DNA of 36,979 bases from positions 1 to 36,979 of the forward strand of contig JAFLCF010000017.1 of the NCBI GenBank assembly GCA_017303735.1, given 5' to 3'. Within the stretch, counting starts at the first letter, position 1. Every line of letters starts with the position of its first letter. The DNA is from Anaerolineae bacterium (GTDB lineage Bacteria > Chloroflexota > Anaerolineae > Anaerolineales > Villigracilaceae). The position numbers and the translations under genes were made by a program. This document shows, piece by piece, positions 10,301 to 18,804 of this stretch. Below the pieces are notes generated by a model, which was not told the DNA's origin, did no database searches, and saw only the letters and a program-made list of their open reading frames with translations.

Positions 10301-13300
10301 CAGCGCCGTTATCATGCCAAACCACATTGCCCAGGGTGATGGTGTAGAAACCGAAATCCACGGTCATATTGGCTTGTGCGTCAGGCTGGCCCTGACCACC
10401 ACTTAGGTCGGTCTCACCAAGTGGTTCGGGGGTAGCGAGCGGACCGAGGGTGACCACAGAGGAATCAACGTTGCCGCTAACTAAGGATCCATTGTCATCT
10501 GAGTCGGTCACAATCAGGTCAGGATCGGGCGCAGTCGTTTCGCTGATAACGCCTGCGTTGCTGATGGTGGTGGCCGAAGACCACGTTCTGAACAGGGGTT
10601 GCCCAGAAGCAAAATTGCTGGCAGGGATTCTGACCAGATAGTCACCCGCAGGGAGGTTATCAAAGCGATAGTAACCACCGCCTGCTGTCAACATGCCGCC
10701 CGTGCCATCATCTGCATTGCCATTGATTCCATCAGGACCCCAGCCATCATCTGCGGTGTAGAGAATGCCATCTGCACCCGTGATGATTTCTGTTGTTCCG
10801 TTAGATGCAAAGAGTTGCACTCTGACATTGTTTACACCAACCTCGGTGGCTCCGTCGTACAGGCTGTTATTGTTGGTATCAAAGAAAACACGGTTGCCCA
10901 ATGCATAAACCGGGATAAAACCAAAGTCGATGGTCAGGTTGCTGTTATCATCGCTTTCTTCCCAGCGTCCGCGTGAACCGGGTGTGGGTCCATCCCAACC
11001 AGTCGGACTGAAGTCATCATTGGTGGGTGTGAGGGGGTCAATCTGGCCGCTGAGTTCGGTTTCGCCAGTCGGTTCACCGTCGCGCACCAGAAGGATCGTA
11101 CCGCTGCGCACGCCACCCACGGTGGGGGCAGTGCCAACATTGAGTCCGTTATCGTCGCGGTCGGTATTAGGTGTATAGGGATTACCCACAACACCGACAG
11201 TTTCTGTGCCAGTAGGCGCGCTGGAGTTGTAGCCCACCAACGGGCCGACACCAGTAAAGTTGGAAGTTGGAATGACAACCACGTAGGGTCCAGGTGCCAG
11301 GTAATCGAACAGGTAAAAGCCATTCGCGTCGGTCGTATCAAAGCCTACAAGCCCGGTATCAGGAACACCATCCAGGTTGGCATCACGATAGAGTTCAACG
11401 CGCACATTGGCTCGAGGCAGTTCTGCACCGTCCATAATGCCATTATTGGATATGCCGCCGCCTGTGCCATCATCGATCCAAACGCGATTTCCCAGACTCA
11501 TGGGAACGAAAAAGCCAAAGTCGATGGTCAGGTCGCTGTTGTTGTCCGCCTCACCAAAGCGTCCGCGCGAACCGGGTGTGGGTCCATCCCAACCGGTTGG
11601 GTTAAAATCATCGTTTGTAGGTAGGCCTGGGTCAGTCTGCCCACTGATCGTTCCCGCGGCATCATCATTGGTCGGTGCTCCGACAGGGGTTGATCTCAAA
11701 TCGATATTGGTGGAAATAATGCCATGTGGCGAAGCCACCGGATCGGCGCGCAGGAAGCGATCGACACCATTATCGAGCTGATTGGTATTGTTGACGGCGT
11801 TGTCCACACTGCCGCGGCTGCTATTATATTCCTCCAACACATTGCCAGCCGTGAAGTTAACGCGATCTACACCGACAATGTAGCGGTTGGGCGGCAATTT
11901 ATCGAACAGATAGTAACCAGTTGCGTCGGTAGTATCCCAAGCAACCCAATCGTCAGTACGGTCGCCAATCACGCCAATATCGTCTGGAATATCGTCATTA
12001 TTGACGTCCAGGTATAGGCTTACGCGCACACCCGGAATACCAGGCTGGTCGCCGGGGGTGCCGGTGTTGAAATCGTCCCCTGCATTAATCGATCCACTAT
12101 TATCGGGGTCATACCAGACACGATTGCCGATACTGCGCGGCGGACGCACAAAGCCGAAGTCGATGGTCAGGTTGCTATCTTCATCTTCCTGTCCATAGTT
12201 ACCTACATTGTTGGGGCCGTACGTGCCACTGGTGTTGATGTCGGTCTCGTTAACGGGTGTGAGCGGCTCGCCGTTATAGGACATGGCAATGACCGTGCTG
12301 TTGATGCCGTTTGTGGCAGGCGTGGCATTGTCCACGCCGTTGTCGTCGATGTCTTCAGCATTGTCGGCGGGTGGGGTGGTCTGGTTCGCGTCGGTGCTGC
12401 TCAGGTAGTTAACCAATGCGCCACCACCGGTAAAGTTAGATGTGGGGATGCGCACGAAATAATTGTTGCCCGGCTGCAAACGTTCGAACAAGTAGTAACC
12501 GGTGGCGTCGGTAGTATCGGTGTCCATCAGGGTATCGGTTGCGATTTGCAAGCCGGGCGTACCATCAGTATCGCGCCACAGTTGGACAGTGACGCCATTG
12601 ACGCCCACTTCGGTTCCATCCTGCAGCCCATTATTGTAGCCCGTGCGGAAGGGCGTTGTCCCCGCGCCTTCATCAATCCAGACGCGGTTGCCCAAGCTCA
12701 TTGGTGGGATAAAACCAAAGTCGACGGTTACGTTGCTGGTAGTATCAATTTCACCGAAGCGTCCGATGGAACCAGGACCATCGTCAACTGTGGGATTGAA
12801 GCCCGGCAGGTTGCCGGTATCACTGCTCAGATGACTTTCACCTGTTGGTTCATTCACATTACGCGTCAACACGATAACGCTGCTGAATATGCCGTTAGTT
12901 TCGGGGAAGTTATTATCGATACCGTTATCGTCTCTATCCATACTCGGCGCGTTGGGATTGCCCGGCACGCCGACGTTCTCCGTGCCGGTCACTTGACTGC
13001 TATACCAACCAACTAGCGGACCACCGGATTGGAAGTTACTAGCTGGGATCTCAACGAAGTATGGACCAGGGTCGAGGTTGTCGAAAAGGTAGAATCCTTC
13101 CGCGTCGGTTAGATCCGTGCGAATCAATTCGTCAGCCTGGGGGATTCCATCAGCATCGCCATCGCGGTACAGCCGCACTAATGCGCCCACGACCGGGGGT
13201 TCGGTGGACTGGCGAATGCCATCGTTACGTTCAGCAAAGTTATAAACACCAGGCGCAGCAGTTTGTCCGTTATCTTTCCAGACGTGGTTACCAATGCTGA

Positions 13301-16300
13301 AAGGCACATCTGAGCCGCCAAAGAAGCCGAAGTCGAGAGTGAGATCACTGTTGTTATCACGTTCACCGTTGACGCCGCGGCGCAGGCCTGGCAAACCATC
13401 GCGATTGTTATTTGAAAGGTCAGCCTCGACAGTAGGTTCGGTGCCGGGCTGCAAAGTAAATGACCAACTCAAGACCTCCTGCCCGGCAATGGCCGGGTCG
13501 ATGCCATCATCGGCGCTGTCAATCGTGTTCGAAGTAGGAGCAGTATATGTGGCACTCGCAGGTGTTCCAGTACTGCTTCGTAATTGATAAAGAGGATCGC
13601 CAACAAGGTCAAAGTTACCAGCCGGGATACCGATGACATAACGATTATTGTTTATGTTTCCCGAATCATAGGGGATGTTACTAAACAGGTAGTAACCCTG
13701 TATATCTGTCAAGGTCGAATCAATGGCAGGTCCATCGGGGGTGCCATTATTGTCCGCATCACGGTACAAATTCACCACCACATTGGCAATACCAGGTGTA
13801 GTATCGTCAGGTGCGTTGATCGTGCCGCTGTTATCGGCGTCGCGCCAGACACGGTTGCCCACGCTCATTCGTTCTGGCACAGTAATGCCGACTTTGCGCG
13901 GTTCAGAAGCAAGTAAATCTTCAAGTACGACCGGAGCGCCGCCATCTTTATCATACGAACCAACATGTGAAAATGAATTCCATGCGATCTCGTGTGAAAG
14001 AGCATCGTCGGTGTCGAAGCCTGTGGGTAGCGCATCAGCGGGGATGTTCATTGGCACACCGAAGCGCAATTCGTTGCCAGCAGGCACTGCATTGGCAATG
14101 CTTGGGGAGAGCAGCGATCCATCATTGTTCAAACGAATGCGGTAGGAACGCACAAGTGTCCAGTCAGTAACTCCGGCGGCGAGGACCCAGGTATTGTCAC
14201 AGCCACCCGGCACGTTTGCACCCACCGGTTGATCAAAGACCTCCGGTCGGCAGGGGTTTGTCGTTAAGTTGTATTCAATGGTAAAGTCAGTTGAGGCCAA
14301 ACCGCCTGGGCCTTGTAAAAACTGAATGGGACCGGTCAGGCTGGGGCGGAATTCAGAACTGCGAGCCGTGTTGGACAGCACTCCTCCCGATCCTGTATCG
14401 CCGACACGAGGCAGAATGTCATATAAGACATATTCCAACATCGGCACGTTGCCATCATTGAAGACACGCAGGTTATATTCAAAATCATCAATACTCAGGT
14501 CTGTCGGGGGAGGCGAAAATTGAGTGGAACTGAGTGCGCCTTCAGGGAATGCTTGCGAAATACAAGGGAAGCGAGTGAAGGGGTTGGTGGGGATATTAGT
14601 CAACCCGCTCGTACCGCCGTTCGGACAGGTGGCATCCGGCAGGAAGTTGCTTGCAAGTACAACCTGATTATTGTCAGGAGAAATACTGCGAATCCATTTC
14701 TCGCCGCGCAGCGCTGCAGAACGTTCAACTACATAGGGATCAGGGTTATTACAACCAAACTCAGCAATGTTCCCATCTGTATCTACATCGCCAGCATCTG
14801 CTATTTGTGAGCCGATCTCGCAAACCACCTGTGTTGAGTCGGTGAGGGCATATAAATTGTTGGTATAGGTACCAGGGTCCTGACCACGCGGAATGTAACC
14901 ATAGAACTCGACAGTTAGGTAACGACTACCCAGCGGCAGCGGAGTAACGGTCAGGCTGGGCCATTCCCATTTGAGCGTCTGCCCGACCTGTGTAAAGATA
15001 GGTTGGACAACCGCTCCACCATCGAGAGTGGCAGTGCCATTGCGCACGAAGACAAAGTCTGGTCCAACTGGAGAAGCAGTATCCCCAGGCAGGGTATCCT
15101 GAATGGTTGGGTTGAGCAAAGCTTCTGAGGAGCGTTCGGTCAGTTCGAGGGTGATTGTATAGCGGATGGTATCCCCGGGCAGAATTTGAGTGTCGGGTGT
15201 GAAGGTTAGAATCGTGGGATCATCCAAGTCATCCCAAGGTTTACCAGGGGTCTCATTCTTGGATGTGCGCAGACTGACCAGATTCCCCTGCACAGTCATC
15301 GTTTCATTATTACAAGCATCTGTGATCGGGCTGCCACTGCTATCGGTGCGAGTGGTTTGTACACAGTTTGTGTAGGTGCTGCCCGCTACCGCAGCTGGCA
15401 TGGCCGCGCCAGAGGGGGGATCTGCAACTGTAGCCGTGGAGCGGGGAGTAACACGAATTTCAGGGCTGCTGGCGAACGACCAGGTATAGGGCAGTCCGGG
15501 CTGCGTGAAGTTGAACGGCGCAGTCTTATCGGGGTCGTATTCGAATCGCCAACGCACATGGGTAATATTCGCAGCAGGTGCATTGTAGGTGGCATTTGTG
15601 TTATATAGAGCCGGCGAACCGGGAAATGCCGTATAGGTGCTACCATTGTTCGTAGAATATTCCACATGAGCACGAACATAGTCAAAGGACGCATCCCACC
15701 CGCCGCTTGTAACGCTTAGGACTCGTAATTGTGGCGGCAGAGTATCTACAAGAATCAAGTTATTGGGAGGATAGTTGGTATCGTTGGTATCAAGGTTTAG
15801 AACGAACCGCCCAGTGCCTGTGAAACCAACCGGGTCGCCCACATCATCCTTGCTGTATGTGGGAACTTCCGAAATTGGGTCTATAGGATGGTCGATATCG
15901 TTGTTCCCGCCAGTACAAGGGGTTGTACAAGTGCCAGTGGAAGGAACGTAATCTGCATCGTAGTCGACTGCGTTTGTCACATCATCGCCAACCAAAAACG
16001 GGCCGGGAGGGGTTCCGCTTGGGCTGTTATAGCGGATGGTGACATAACGCGTAACACAATTGGGTGGATACACTGGTCCAGCAAAAGACCAGGTTACCGT
16101 TTCAGGTCCAGGTGCATAGGCGCCGCCATCACTAGCCGAAACAAAGACAGCACCTGTTGGCAAGGTATCTGTGATAACAATATTGCTCAGACCGACATTT
16201 CCCGGTGCAGGATATGGGGCAGGAGTCAATGGGCAAAGCTGGATTTGATAAGTAACATCGGTATCGACAGTCGGATTGATGCTCGGGCTGGAAAGGTTTT

Positions 16301-16829
16301 TTGTCACCTGCCAACTTGGCGCTACTCCATTAACAGAAATCGGCGGAGCGCTGGAAGGGTTTGTGTTTTCCCAATTGGGCAAGCCTGTAGGCGCAATCCT
16401 TCCTGTGACAGTATTGTTGATAGTCGCCGGAAGTGGGCGCAAGTCATAATTGATCTGCACAGCGATCACAGCATCGTACTGCGAACCATCAAGCAGGTTA
16501 TTGTCGTCCTTCGTAATTACTATCGTACCAGCAGGTGACTCGGTCATGGTGAACCCAGCAGGCACAGAAGACTGAGCCGGGATATAAGTCAACCCAGCTT
16601 GAAGAACGTCTGTGATCTCCATGGGACCGCAGGGTGTGGTCAGGTTACTACAAGCAAAATGGATGCGGTAACGAATGATATCGCCTACCTGAGCGGTAGT
16701 GATACCGCCTTCAACGGTTTTCGTCAGGGTTAAATCCGTTCCTGCTGCACGAACCGGAACAGCTTGTGTCATAAGCATGGGAAGAACCACAATCAAAGCA
16801 AGGAATAACGAACGAACGGAACGGATCAT
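4368..16829 (-). CDS. Giant secreted surface protein: DUF11-like regions, ~15 SdrD_B repeats, LPKTG motif and C-terminal sortase domain
   Basis: 4153 residues from the chosen start. Residues 1-29 are a signal peptide (MIRSVRSLFLALIVV..., cut near VRA|AG). Residues ~32-985 are DUF11/isopeptide-type beta domains, one opening DLTLTKTVEGG. Residues ~988-3635 hold about 15 SdrD_B/Cna_B-like repeats, each opening like SLGNRVW and containing a GYYLFDNL-type and a YFVEIPASNF-type strand. Early repeats have acidic DxDxNG calcium-type loops (DADNNGTPD, DGDADGIPQAD). Two more DUF11-like domains follow (~3640-3950), then LPKTGF at 3976-3981 and a sortase domain with His4055, Cys4118 (LLTCK) and Arg4131. 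No membrane segment follows LPKTG. The start at 16829 is set by GAGGTG 7 bases upstream and by the signal peptide; an ATG 27 bases upstream has no such site. It probably forms a long surface stalk for adhesion or cell-cell contact. The ligand is unknown. Confidence 0.9.
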   Translation of the reverse strand: MIRSVRSLFLALIVVLPMLMTQAVPVRAAGTDLTLTKTVEGGITTAQVGDIIRYRIHFACSNLTTPCGPMEITDVLQAGLTYIPAQSSVPAGFTMTESPAGTIVITKDDNNLLDGSQYDAVIAVQINYDLRPLPATINNTVTGRIAPTGLPNWENTNPSSAPPISVNGVAPSWQVTKNLSSPSINPTVDTDVTYQIQLCPLTPAPYPAPGNVGLSNIVITDTLPTGAVFVSASDGGAYAPGPETVTWSFAGPVYPPNCVTRYVTIRYNSPSGTPPGPFLVGDDVTNAVDYDADYVPSTGTCTTPCTGGNNDIDHPIDPISEVPTYSKDDVGDPVGFTGTGRFVLNLDTNDTNYPPNNLILVDTLPPQLRVLSVTSGGWDASFDYVRAHVEYSTNNGSTYTAFPGSPALYNTNATYNAPAANITHVRWRFEYDPDKTAPFNFTQPGLPYTWSFASSPEIRVTPRSTATVADPPSGAAMPAAVAGSTYTNCVQTTRTDSSGSPITDACNNETMTVQGNLVSLRTSKNETPGKPWDDLDDPTILTFTPDTQILPGDTIRYTITLELTERSSEALLNPTIQDTLPGDTASPVGPDFVFVRNGTATLDGGAVVQPIFTQVGQTLKWEWPSLTVTPLPLGSRYLTVEFYGYIPRGQDPGTYTNNLYALTDSTQVVCEIGSQIADAGDVDTDGNIAEFGCNNPDPYVVERSAALRGEKWIRSISPDNNQVVLASNFLPDATCPNGGTSGLTNIPTNPFTRFPCISQAFPEGALSSTQFSPPPTDLSIDDFEYNLRVFNDGNVPMLEYVLYDILPRVGDTGSGGVLSNTARSSEFRPSLTGPIQFLQGPGGLASTDFTIEYNLTTNPCRPEVFDQPVGANVPGGCDNTWVLAAGVTDWTLVRSYRIRLNNDGSLLSPSIANAVPAGNELRFGVPMNIPADALPTGFDTDDALSHEIAWNSFSHVGSYDKDGGAPVVLEDLLASEPRKVGITVPERMSVGNRVWRDADNSGTINAPDDTTPGIANVVVNLYRDADNNGTPDGPAIDSTLTDIQGYYLFSNIPYDSGNINNNRYVIGIPAGNFDLVGDPLYQLRSSTGTPASATYTAPTSNTIDSADDGIDPAIAGQEVLSWSFTLQPGTEPTVEADLSNNNRDGLPGLRRGVNGERDNNSDLTLDFGFFGGSDVPFSIGNHVWKDNGQTAAPGVYNFAERNDGIRQSTEPPVVGALVRLYRDGDADGIPQADELIRTDLTDAEGFYLFDNLDPGPYFVEIPASNFQSGGPLVGWYSSQVTGTENVGVPGNPNAPSMDRDDNGIDNNFPETNGIFSSVIVLTRNVNEPTGESHLSSDTGNLPGFNPTVDDGPGSIGRFGEIDTTSNVTVDFGFIPPMSLGNRVWIDEGAGTTPFRTGYNNGLQDGTEVGVNGVTVQLWRDTDGTPGLQIATDTLMDTDTTDATGYYLFERLQPGNNYFVRIPTSNFTGGGALVNYLSSTDANQTTPPADNAEDIDDNGVDNATPATNGINSTVIAMSYNGEPLTPVNETDINTSGTYGPNNVGNYGQEDEDSNLTIDFGFVRPPRSIGNRVWYDPDNSGSINAGDDFNTGTPGDQPGIPGVRVSLYLDVNNDDIPDDIGVIGDRTDDWVAWDTTDATGYYLFDKLPPNRYIVGVDRVNFTAGNVLEEYNSSRGSVDNAVNNTNQLDNGVDRFLRADPVASPHGIISTNIDLRSTPVGAPTNDDAAGTISGQTDPGLPTNDDFNPTGWDGPTPGSRGRFGEADNNSDLTIDFGFFVPMSLGNRVWIDDGTGGGISNNGIMDGAELPRANVRVELYRDANLDGVPDTGLVGFDTTDANGFYLFDYLAPGPYVVVIPTSNFTGVGPLVGYNSSAPTGTETVGVVGNPYTPNTDRDDNGLNVGTAPTVGGVRSGTILLVRDGEPTGETELSGQIDPLTPTNDDFSPTGWDGPTPGSRGRWEESDDNSNLTIDFGFIPVYALGNRVFFDTNNNSLYDGATEVGVNNVRVQLFASNGTTEIITGADGILYTADDGWGPDGINGNADDGTGGMLTAGGGYYRFDNLPAGDYLVRIPASNFASGQPLFRTWSSATTISNAGVISETTAPDPDLIVTDSDDNGSLVSGNVDSSVVTLGPLATPEPLGETDLSGGQGQPDAQANMTVDFGFYTITLGNVVWHDNGAGGGTPNDGIQNGTEPAIDGVTVQLWSQDLSTQLASTTTAGGTYNFPGLVAGNYVVRIPASDFNTGGILQNYRSSTGAVPPSTYEPAPNPDVTTVDSDDNGTETGGSLGAGGYVQTSAFALTPAGEQAVTNANGLTTENRVDFGVVDLVALGNRVWFDMGAGAFYNNGILDVGESTVNNVTVQLYTSAGVEVPVGPDGILGTGDDALGGVQTSGGGYYRFDRLYPGTYYVQIPASEFQAGGDLFSYVSSLGAGANETSDNNADENGIDVATLTTTGIRTQNYTLLPNTEQTGEDQTNYSGVLDDNNVNFTADLGFTQLVAIGNRIWFDDGFGGGTPNNGIQDVGEIGVLNVDVQLYRVGDTPGVTVPVATTTTDANGNYQFNNLNPGNYFVHIPASEFQAGQPLFGSVSSTGNGSNETSDQNADENGIDAVSLPTNGISSTPYTLTPNSETTTDDESSYTGYLDDDNVNFTADFGFLQKVAIGNVVWADNGAGGGTPNDGIQNGTEPGIQSVDLQLYRVGDTPGVTAPLRTTTTDASGYYVFDDLIAGDYFIFIPASEFQPGGTLENYRSSTGNGADETTDQSGDENGIDNASPATNGISSTPYTLQPNSEPTGEPQPNYTGALDDNDVNFTADFGFTDLVALGNRIWFDTGAGAFYNNGILDVGESTVNNVTVQLYTSAGVEVPVGPDGILGTGDDALGGVQTSGGGYYRFDRLYSGTYYVQIPASEFQVGGDLFGYVSSLGAGANETSDNDADENGIDVATLTTTGIRTQDYTLLSNTEVTGEDQTNYSGVLDDDNVNFTADLGFTQLVAIGNRIWFDVGNGGGVINDGIQNGAEAGVPSVDVELYRVGDTPGVTVPVATTTTDVSGNYQFNNLNPGNYFVHIPASEFQAGQPLFGSVSSTGNGSNETSDQNADENGIDAVSLPTNGISSTPYTLTPNSETTTDDESSYTGYLDDDNVNFTADFGFLQKVAIGNVVWADNGAGGGTPNDGIQNGTEPGIQSVDLQLYRVGDTPGVTAPLRTTTTDASGYYVFDDLIAGDYFIFIPASEFQPGGTLENYRSSTGNGADETTDQSGDENGIDNASPATNGISSTPYTLQPNSEPTGEPQPNYTGALDDNDVNFTADFGFTDLVALGNRVWFDMGAGAFYNNGILDVGESTVNNVTVQLYTSAGVEVPVGPDGILGTGDDALGGVQTSGGGYYRFDRLYPGTYYVQIPASEFQAGGDLFSYVSSLGAGANETSDNDADENGIDVATLTTTGIRTQDYTLLSNTEVTGEDQTNYTGTLDDDNVNFTADLGFTQLVAIGNRIWFDVGNGGGVINDGIQNGAEAGVPSVDVELYRVGDTPGVTVPVATTTTDANGNYQFNNLNPGNYFVHIPASEFQAGQPLVGLVSSTNNGANETSDQTADENGIDAVNPAVTGISSTPYTLSPNTEVTGEDQTSYTGYLDDDNVNFTADFGFVGILGAVTKTMTNTNETFTTGTDVAIGEIVTYEVLVNLPIGTPLTNVTVTDQMDKGLAFVDCLLVEVAGVNQTATACPPAVSSITNPGDLPGNPANPGRQVIFTLGNIPAQPAAATIRIQYRAIVLDVVENQQGVNLNNSVTWAFTGGSFTTSSPNVEIIEPDLSIDKSAIPNAGVAIGTPIQFSLTINHTVLSSVDAFDVVVTDILPPELEYIPCSITYTGLAPTNPVAPAYCPGATSNLIFEWDVFPLGATATITFNARLVNTPAANTANVAWTSLPIDPGPGGLPVQLSTHNTESTERWYDPLDDVNIYAVFDTVTINAPPTGGTTTDDEDASIPNILPKTGFAPNRFTALPEQPAEKMYSNTDVWLEVPRLGLAMPIVGVPIIGEDWDVSWLWNEAGWLEGTAFPSWQGNSVLTSHVTLSNGEEGPFAKLGELKYGDRIIVHAYGESFIYEVRQNRTVKPGNTSVLQHEDKAWLTLLTCKTYNEATDTYADRIAVRAVLIGSAEDKTSSRTNIR
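4395..4825 (-). other. Sortase catalytic domain (in cis) of the giant protein
   Basis: The domain starts near VWLEVPRLGLAMPIVGVP, a typical sortase beta-1/beta-2 opening, and runs to the end of the protein. The complete triad is present: His in LTSHVTLSNG (codon 4665-4667), Cys in LLTCKTYNE (4476-4478) and Arg in YADRIAVRAVL (4437-4439). SPWQGN/GPFAKLGELKYGDRI-type elements match class D/E/F-like sortases of Actinobacteria and Chloroflexota. It has no membrane anchor of its own. Confidence 0.85.
4887..4904 (-). other. LPKTGF sorting-type motif inside the giant protein
   Basis: Codons for L-P-K-T-G-F lie at the end of a Thr/Asp-rich linker, about 75 residues before the sortase His. It matches the LPxTG consensus, but the hydrophobic helix and positive tail that normally follow are replaced by a short linker and the sortase domain. 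Confidence 0.8.
5931..9866 (-). repeat. Tandem 1476-bp repeat, about 2.7 copies, within the giant gene
   Basis: Equivalent points recur exactly 1476 bp apart (for example 6847, 8323 and 9799; 7290 and 8766). Each unit encodes 492 residues, or three SdrD_B repeats in order A-B-C. Copies: 9866-8391 (ABC), 8390-6915 (ABC) and 6914-~5931 (AB only). Stretches such as 6905-7690 against 8381-9166 differ at very few positions, while other parts (the B repeat of copy 1) have diverged. This points to recent unequal recombination or gene conversion. The period is a multiple of 3, so gain or loss of a unit keeps the frame. Confidence 0.92.
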
Positions 16830-16892
16830 GGAAAACACCTCAGAAAAAATAATCAAGAATGTAGTTGAAAGTTACATCTCTTAATAACAACA

Positions 16893-16939
16893 AAGACGGA
16901 ATAGACCCGTCTTAACAACGATGCACCGTGAGGTACATC
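16893..16939 (-). promoter_or_regulatory. Structured 5' leader of the giant gene: two adjacent hairpins
   Basis: Between the promoter and the start codon the minus strand can form GATGTACC-TCAC-GGTGCATC (16920-16939, one G-U pair) and then AAGACGG-7 bases-CCGTCTT (16893-16913). Both hairpins are followed by GTTGTT, and the second continues into a T-rich run (TGTTGTTATT), so it resembles an attenuator. No known riboswitch core was recognised. Together with the promoter it fills the 319-bp gene-free stretch 16830-17148. Confidence 0.45.
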
Positions 16940-17010
16940 CCATCCCCACGGAAAACTCAGCAATGATGAAAAAAAATCAATATCGCTTATAGCAACATTA
17001 ATTAACTTAT

Positions 17011-17038
17011 ATTGTATAGGTAATTAGTACGGTGTCAA
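17011..17038 (-). promoter_or_regulatory. Sigma-70-type promoter of the giant gene
   Basis: On the minus strand an exact TTGACA (17038-17033), a 16-base spacer and TACAAT (17016-17011). Predicted start of transcription is near 17003, which gives a leader of about 174 bases. The flanks are AT-rich. Confidence 0.65.
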
Positions 17039-17132
17039 CATGAAAAAATTACAAAAAAGTCGATTATTGGGGATTCACATAGACAACCTCCCCGATTATA
17101 TTTCTCTTACACACCCCACCAAAGCTGGGTGA

Positions 17133-17138
17133 TACAAT
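17133..17138 (+). promoter_or_regulatory. -10 box (TACAAT) of the histidine kinase gene
   Basis: TACAAT ends 10 bases before the ATG at 17149. Transcription would start about four bases before the codon, and no Shine-Dalgarno is present. No good -35 is visible. Confidence 0.35.
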
Positions 17139-17148
17139 TTCAAGCAAT

Positions 17149-18723
17149 ATGTCCATTGTCCCTTCCATGCTGCCTGATTTTCGCGTACGCCAGCGAGACT
17201 ACCTGCTGGAAATTTCGCGCCTGCTTACCCAGGAATTGGATCTGGAGAAGCTTATGGCGCGGATTCTGCGTGTTTCGATTGAAATGCTGGCTGGGCAGGC
17301 AGGCATTATCGCGCTCAAACTACCCGACGGCTGGCGCGTCGCTGCGGCGCATGGCATTGCCCCGGCATTCCTTTCCTATTTAACCCCGCTCCTTGCCGAG
17401 GAAAAAGTCCGCGAGTTGGATGTGCGTGAGCTCAACCGCATGTTAAAGGAACTGACCTATACTGCTAGTATGGGCTTGCTCAACGGCACAGGTCTGCCTC
17501 TCTCCACGCATGGGCAGGTCATTGGCGTGATCTTCATCTTCCGCAATTACCCCGATGTATTCACCCCGAACGACCAAATGCTCCTGCAAGCCTTTGCTGA
17601 CCAAGCCGCCATTGCGGTGTTCAACGCCCAGCTTTATGGACAAGTCTCGTACGAAAAAAAACGGCTCGACGCCCTGCTCGACTCTGCAGGCGACGGGATT
17701 CTCATTCTCGATGGGCAAATGAACATTGAGCGTTGTAATGAAGCCTTCAGCGCCCTGTATGGCATCTCACGCGAAGAGATCACGAACAAACCGCACAGTA
17801 CGATCATTCAATGGAAGAAAGAACCGCATGGCAGCACACTGGAAGAATCGGTTGCCAATGGTTGGCCCCTAACGCTCAACTCCACCCTTTATGTGGAAGG
17901 TGACCTGAACCGCCCACTGCCGCCCGCTTTACCGGTTGGCATCACTTATGCGCCATTGCTTTCTGATGAAGGCAAATTACGCAATGTCATCGTTGCCGTG
18001 CGCGATATCACGCACTTCCGCAATGCCGACGAGATGAAAGCGACTTTCATCTCCATTGTCAGTCATGAGTTGCGTACGCCAGTGGCACTGATCAAAGGCT
18101 ATGCATCCACCTTGCGCCGCGCTGACGCCAAATGGGACAAACACACCATCAACGACTCATTGGCGGTCATCGAAGAAGAGGCTGACCGTTTATCGAAGAT
18201 GATCGATGACCTGCTAGATGCCTCTCGGTTGCAAGCGGGAGGTCTCAGCTTGAATCAAGCCGATGTCGCCATCCCCAGCCTTGCGTTAAGAGTGAGCGAG
18301 CGTTTCGCATCCCAATCTCCAAGGCACAAGATCATCACCGACTTTCCAGAAAATTTCCCCATCGTCCTGGGCGATGAAAACCGGCTGGAGCAGGTGCTTT
18401 CGAATCTTGTCTCGAACGCTTTAAAGTATGCGCCTGAAGGCGAGATCAAAATCACTGGTGTAGCCCGCCCCGAACAAGTGGTTATTTGTGTCAGCGATGA
18501 AGGACCCGGCATCGACGCCAAAGACCTGCCGCATATTTTTGACCGTTTCTATCGCTCGACCAACGCCGTCAAACAGACGAAGGGCGCTGGGCTTGGGCTT
18601 TATCTCGCGCGAGCCATTGTGGAAGCGCATGGCGGGCAGATCTGGGCGGAGGGAACCAACGGCTCGAACCTCAAGCCGAAACCTGATTCTGGCGCCCGAA
18701 TCTGCTTCTCTCTGCCGCGTTGA
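17149..18723 (+). CDS. Soluble GAF-PAS sensor histidine kinase
   Basis: 524 residues, no signal peptide or membrane helix. Order: a short helix, GAF (~25-165, ending FADQAAIAVFNAQLYGQV), a coiled-coil link, PAS (~175-295, starting RLDALLDSAGDGILILD, ending VIVAVRDITHFR), HisKA with phospho-acceptor His306 in FISIVSHELRTPVALIKGY, and HATPase_c with N-box LEQVLSNLVSNALKYAP, G1 SDEGPGID, F-box IFDRFYRS and G2 KGAGLGLYLA. It should autophosphorylate His306 in response to a cytoplasmic signal bound by GAF or PAS. No response regulator lies in the window, so it is an orphan here. It is divergent from the giant surface-protein gene, and a role in that gene's control is only a possibility. The upstream in-frame ATG choice is supported by a TACAAT 10 bases before it. 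Confidence 0.92.
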   Translation: MSIVPSMLPDFRVRQRDYLLEISRLLTQELDLEKLMARILRVSIEMLAGQAGIIALKLPDGWRVAAAHGIAPAFLSYLTPLLAEEKVRELDVRELNRMLKELTYTASMGLLNGTGLPLSTHGQVIGVIFIFRNYPDVFTPNDQMLLQAFADQAAIAVFNAQLYGQVSYEKKRLDALLDSAGDGILILDGQMNIERCNEAFSALYGISREEITNKPHSTIIQWKKEPHGSTLEESVANGWPLTLNSTLYVEGDLNRPLPPALPVGITYAPLLSDEGKLRNVIVAVRDITHFRNADEMKATFISIVSHELRTPVALIKGYASTLRRADAKWDKHTINDSLAVIEEEADRLSKMIDDLLDASRLQAGGLSLNQADVAIPSLALRVSERFASQSPRHKIITDFPENFPIVLGDENRLEQVLSNLVSNALKYAPEGEIKITGVARPEQVVICVSDEGPGIDAKDLPHIFDRFYRSTNAVKQTKGAGLGLYLARAIVEAHGGQIWAEGTNGSNLKPKPDSGARICFSLPR

Positions 18724-18768
18724 CCAAATTCCCCACCAGAGAATCTCCCAAAGCATTCGGGGAGCAGG

Positions 18769-18774
18769 TAAAAT
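18769..18774 (+). promoter_or_regulatory. Possible -10 box (TAAAAT) of pepF
   Basis: TAAAAT lies 30 bases before the start codon of the oligoendopeptidase gene, in the 81-bp gap after the kinase gene. The -35 is weak. Confidence 0.3.
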
Positions 18775-18804
18775 AATTACATCATCTAAAGAAAAGGAAA
18801 TAAC

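Noticed and set aside
16893..17003. c-di-GMP (GEMM) or ydaO-type riboswitch in the giant gene's leader
   Set aside because: I compared remembered consensus cores and none matched; only two simple hairpins are supported.
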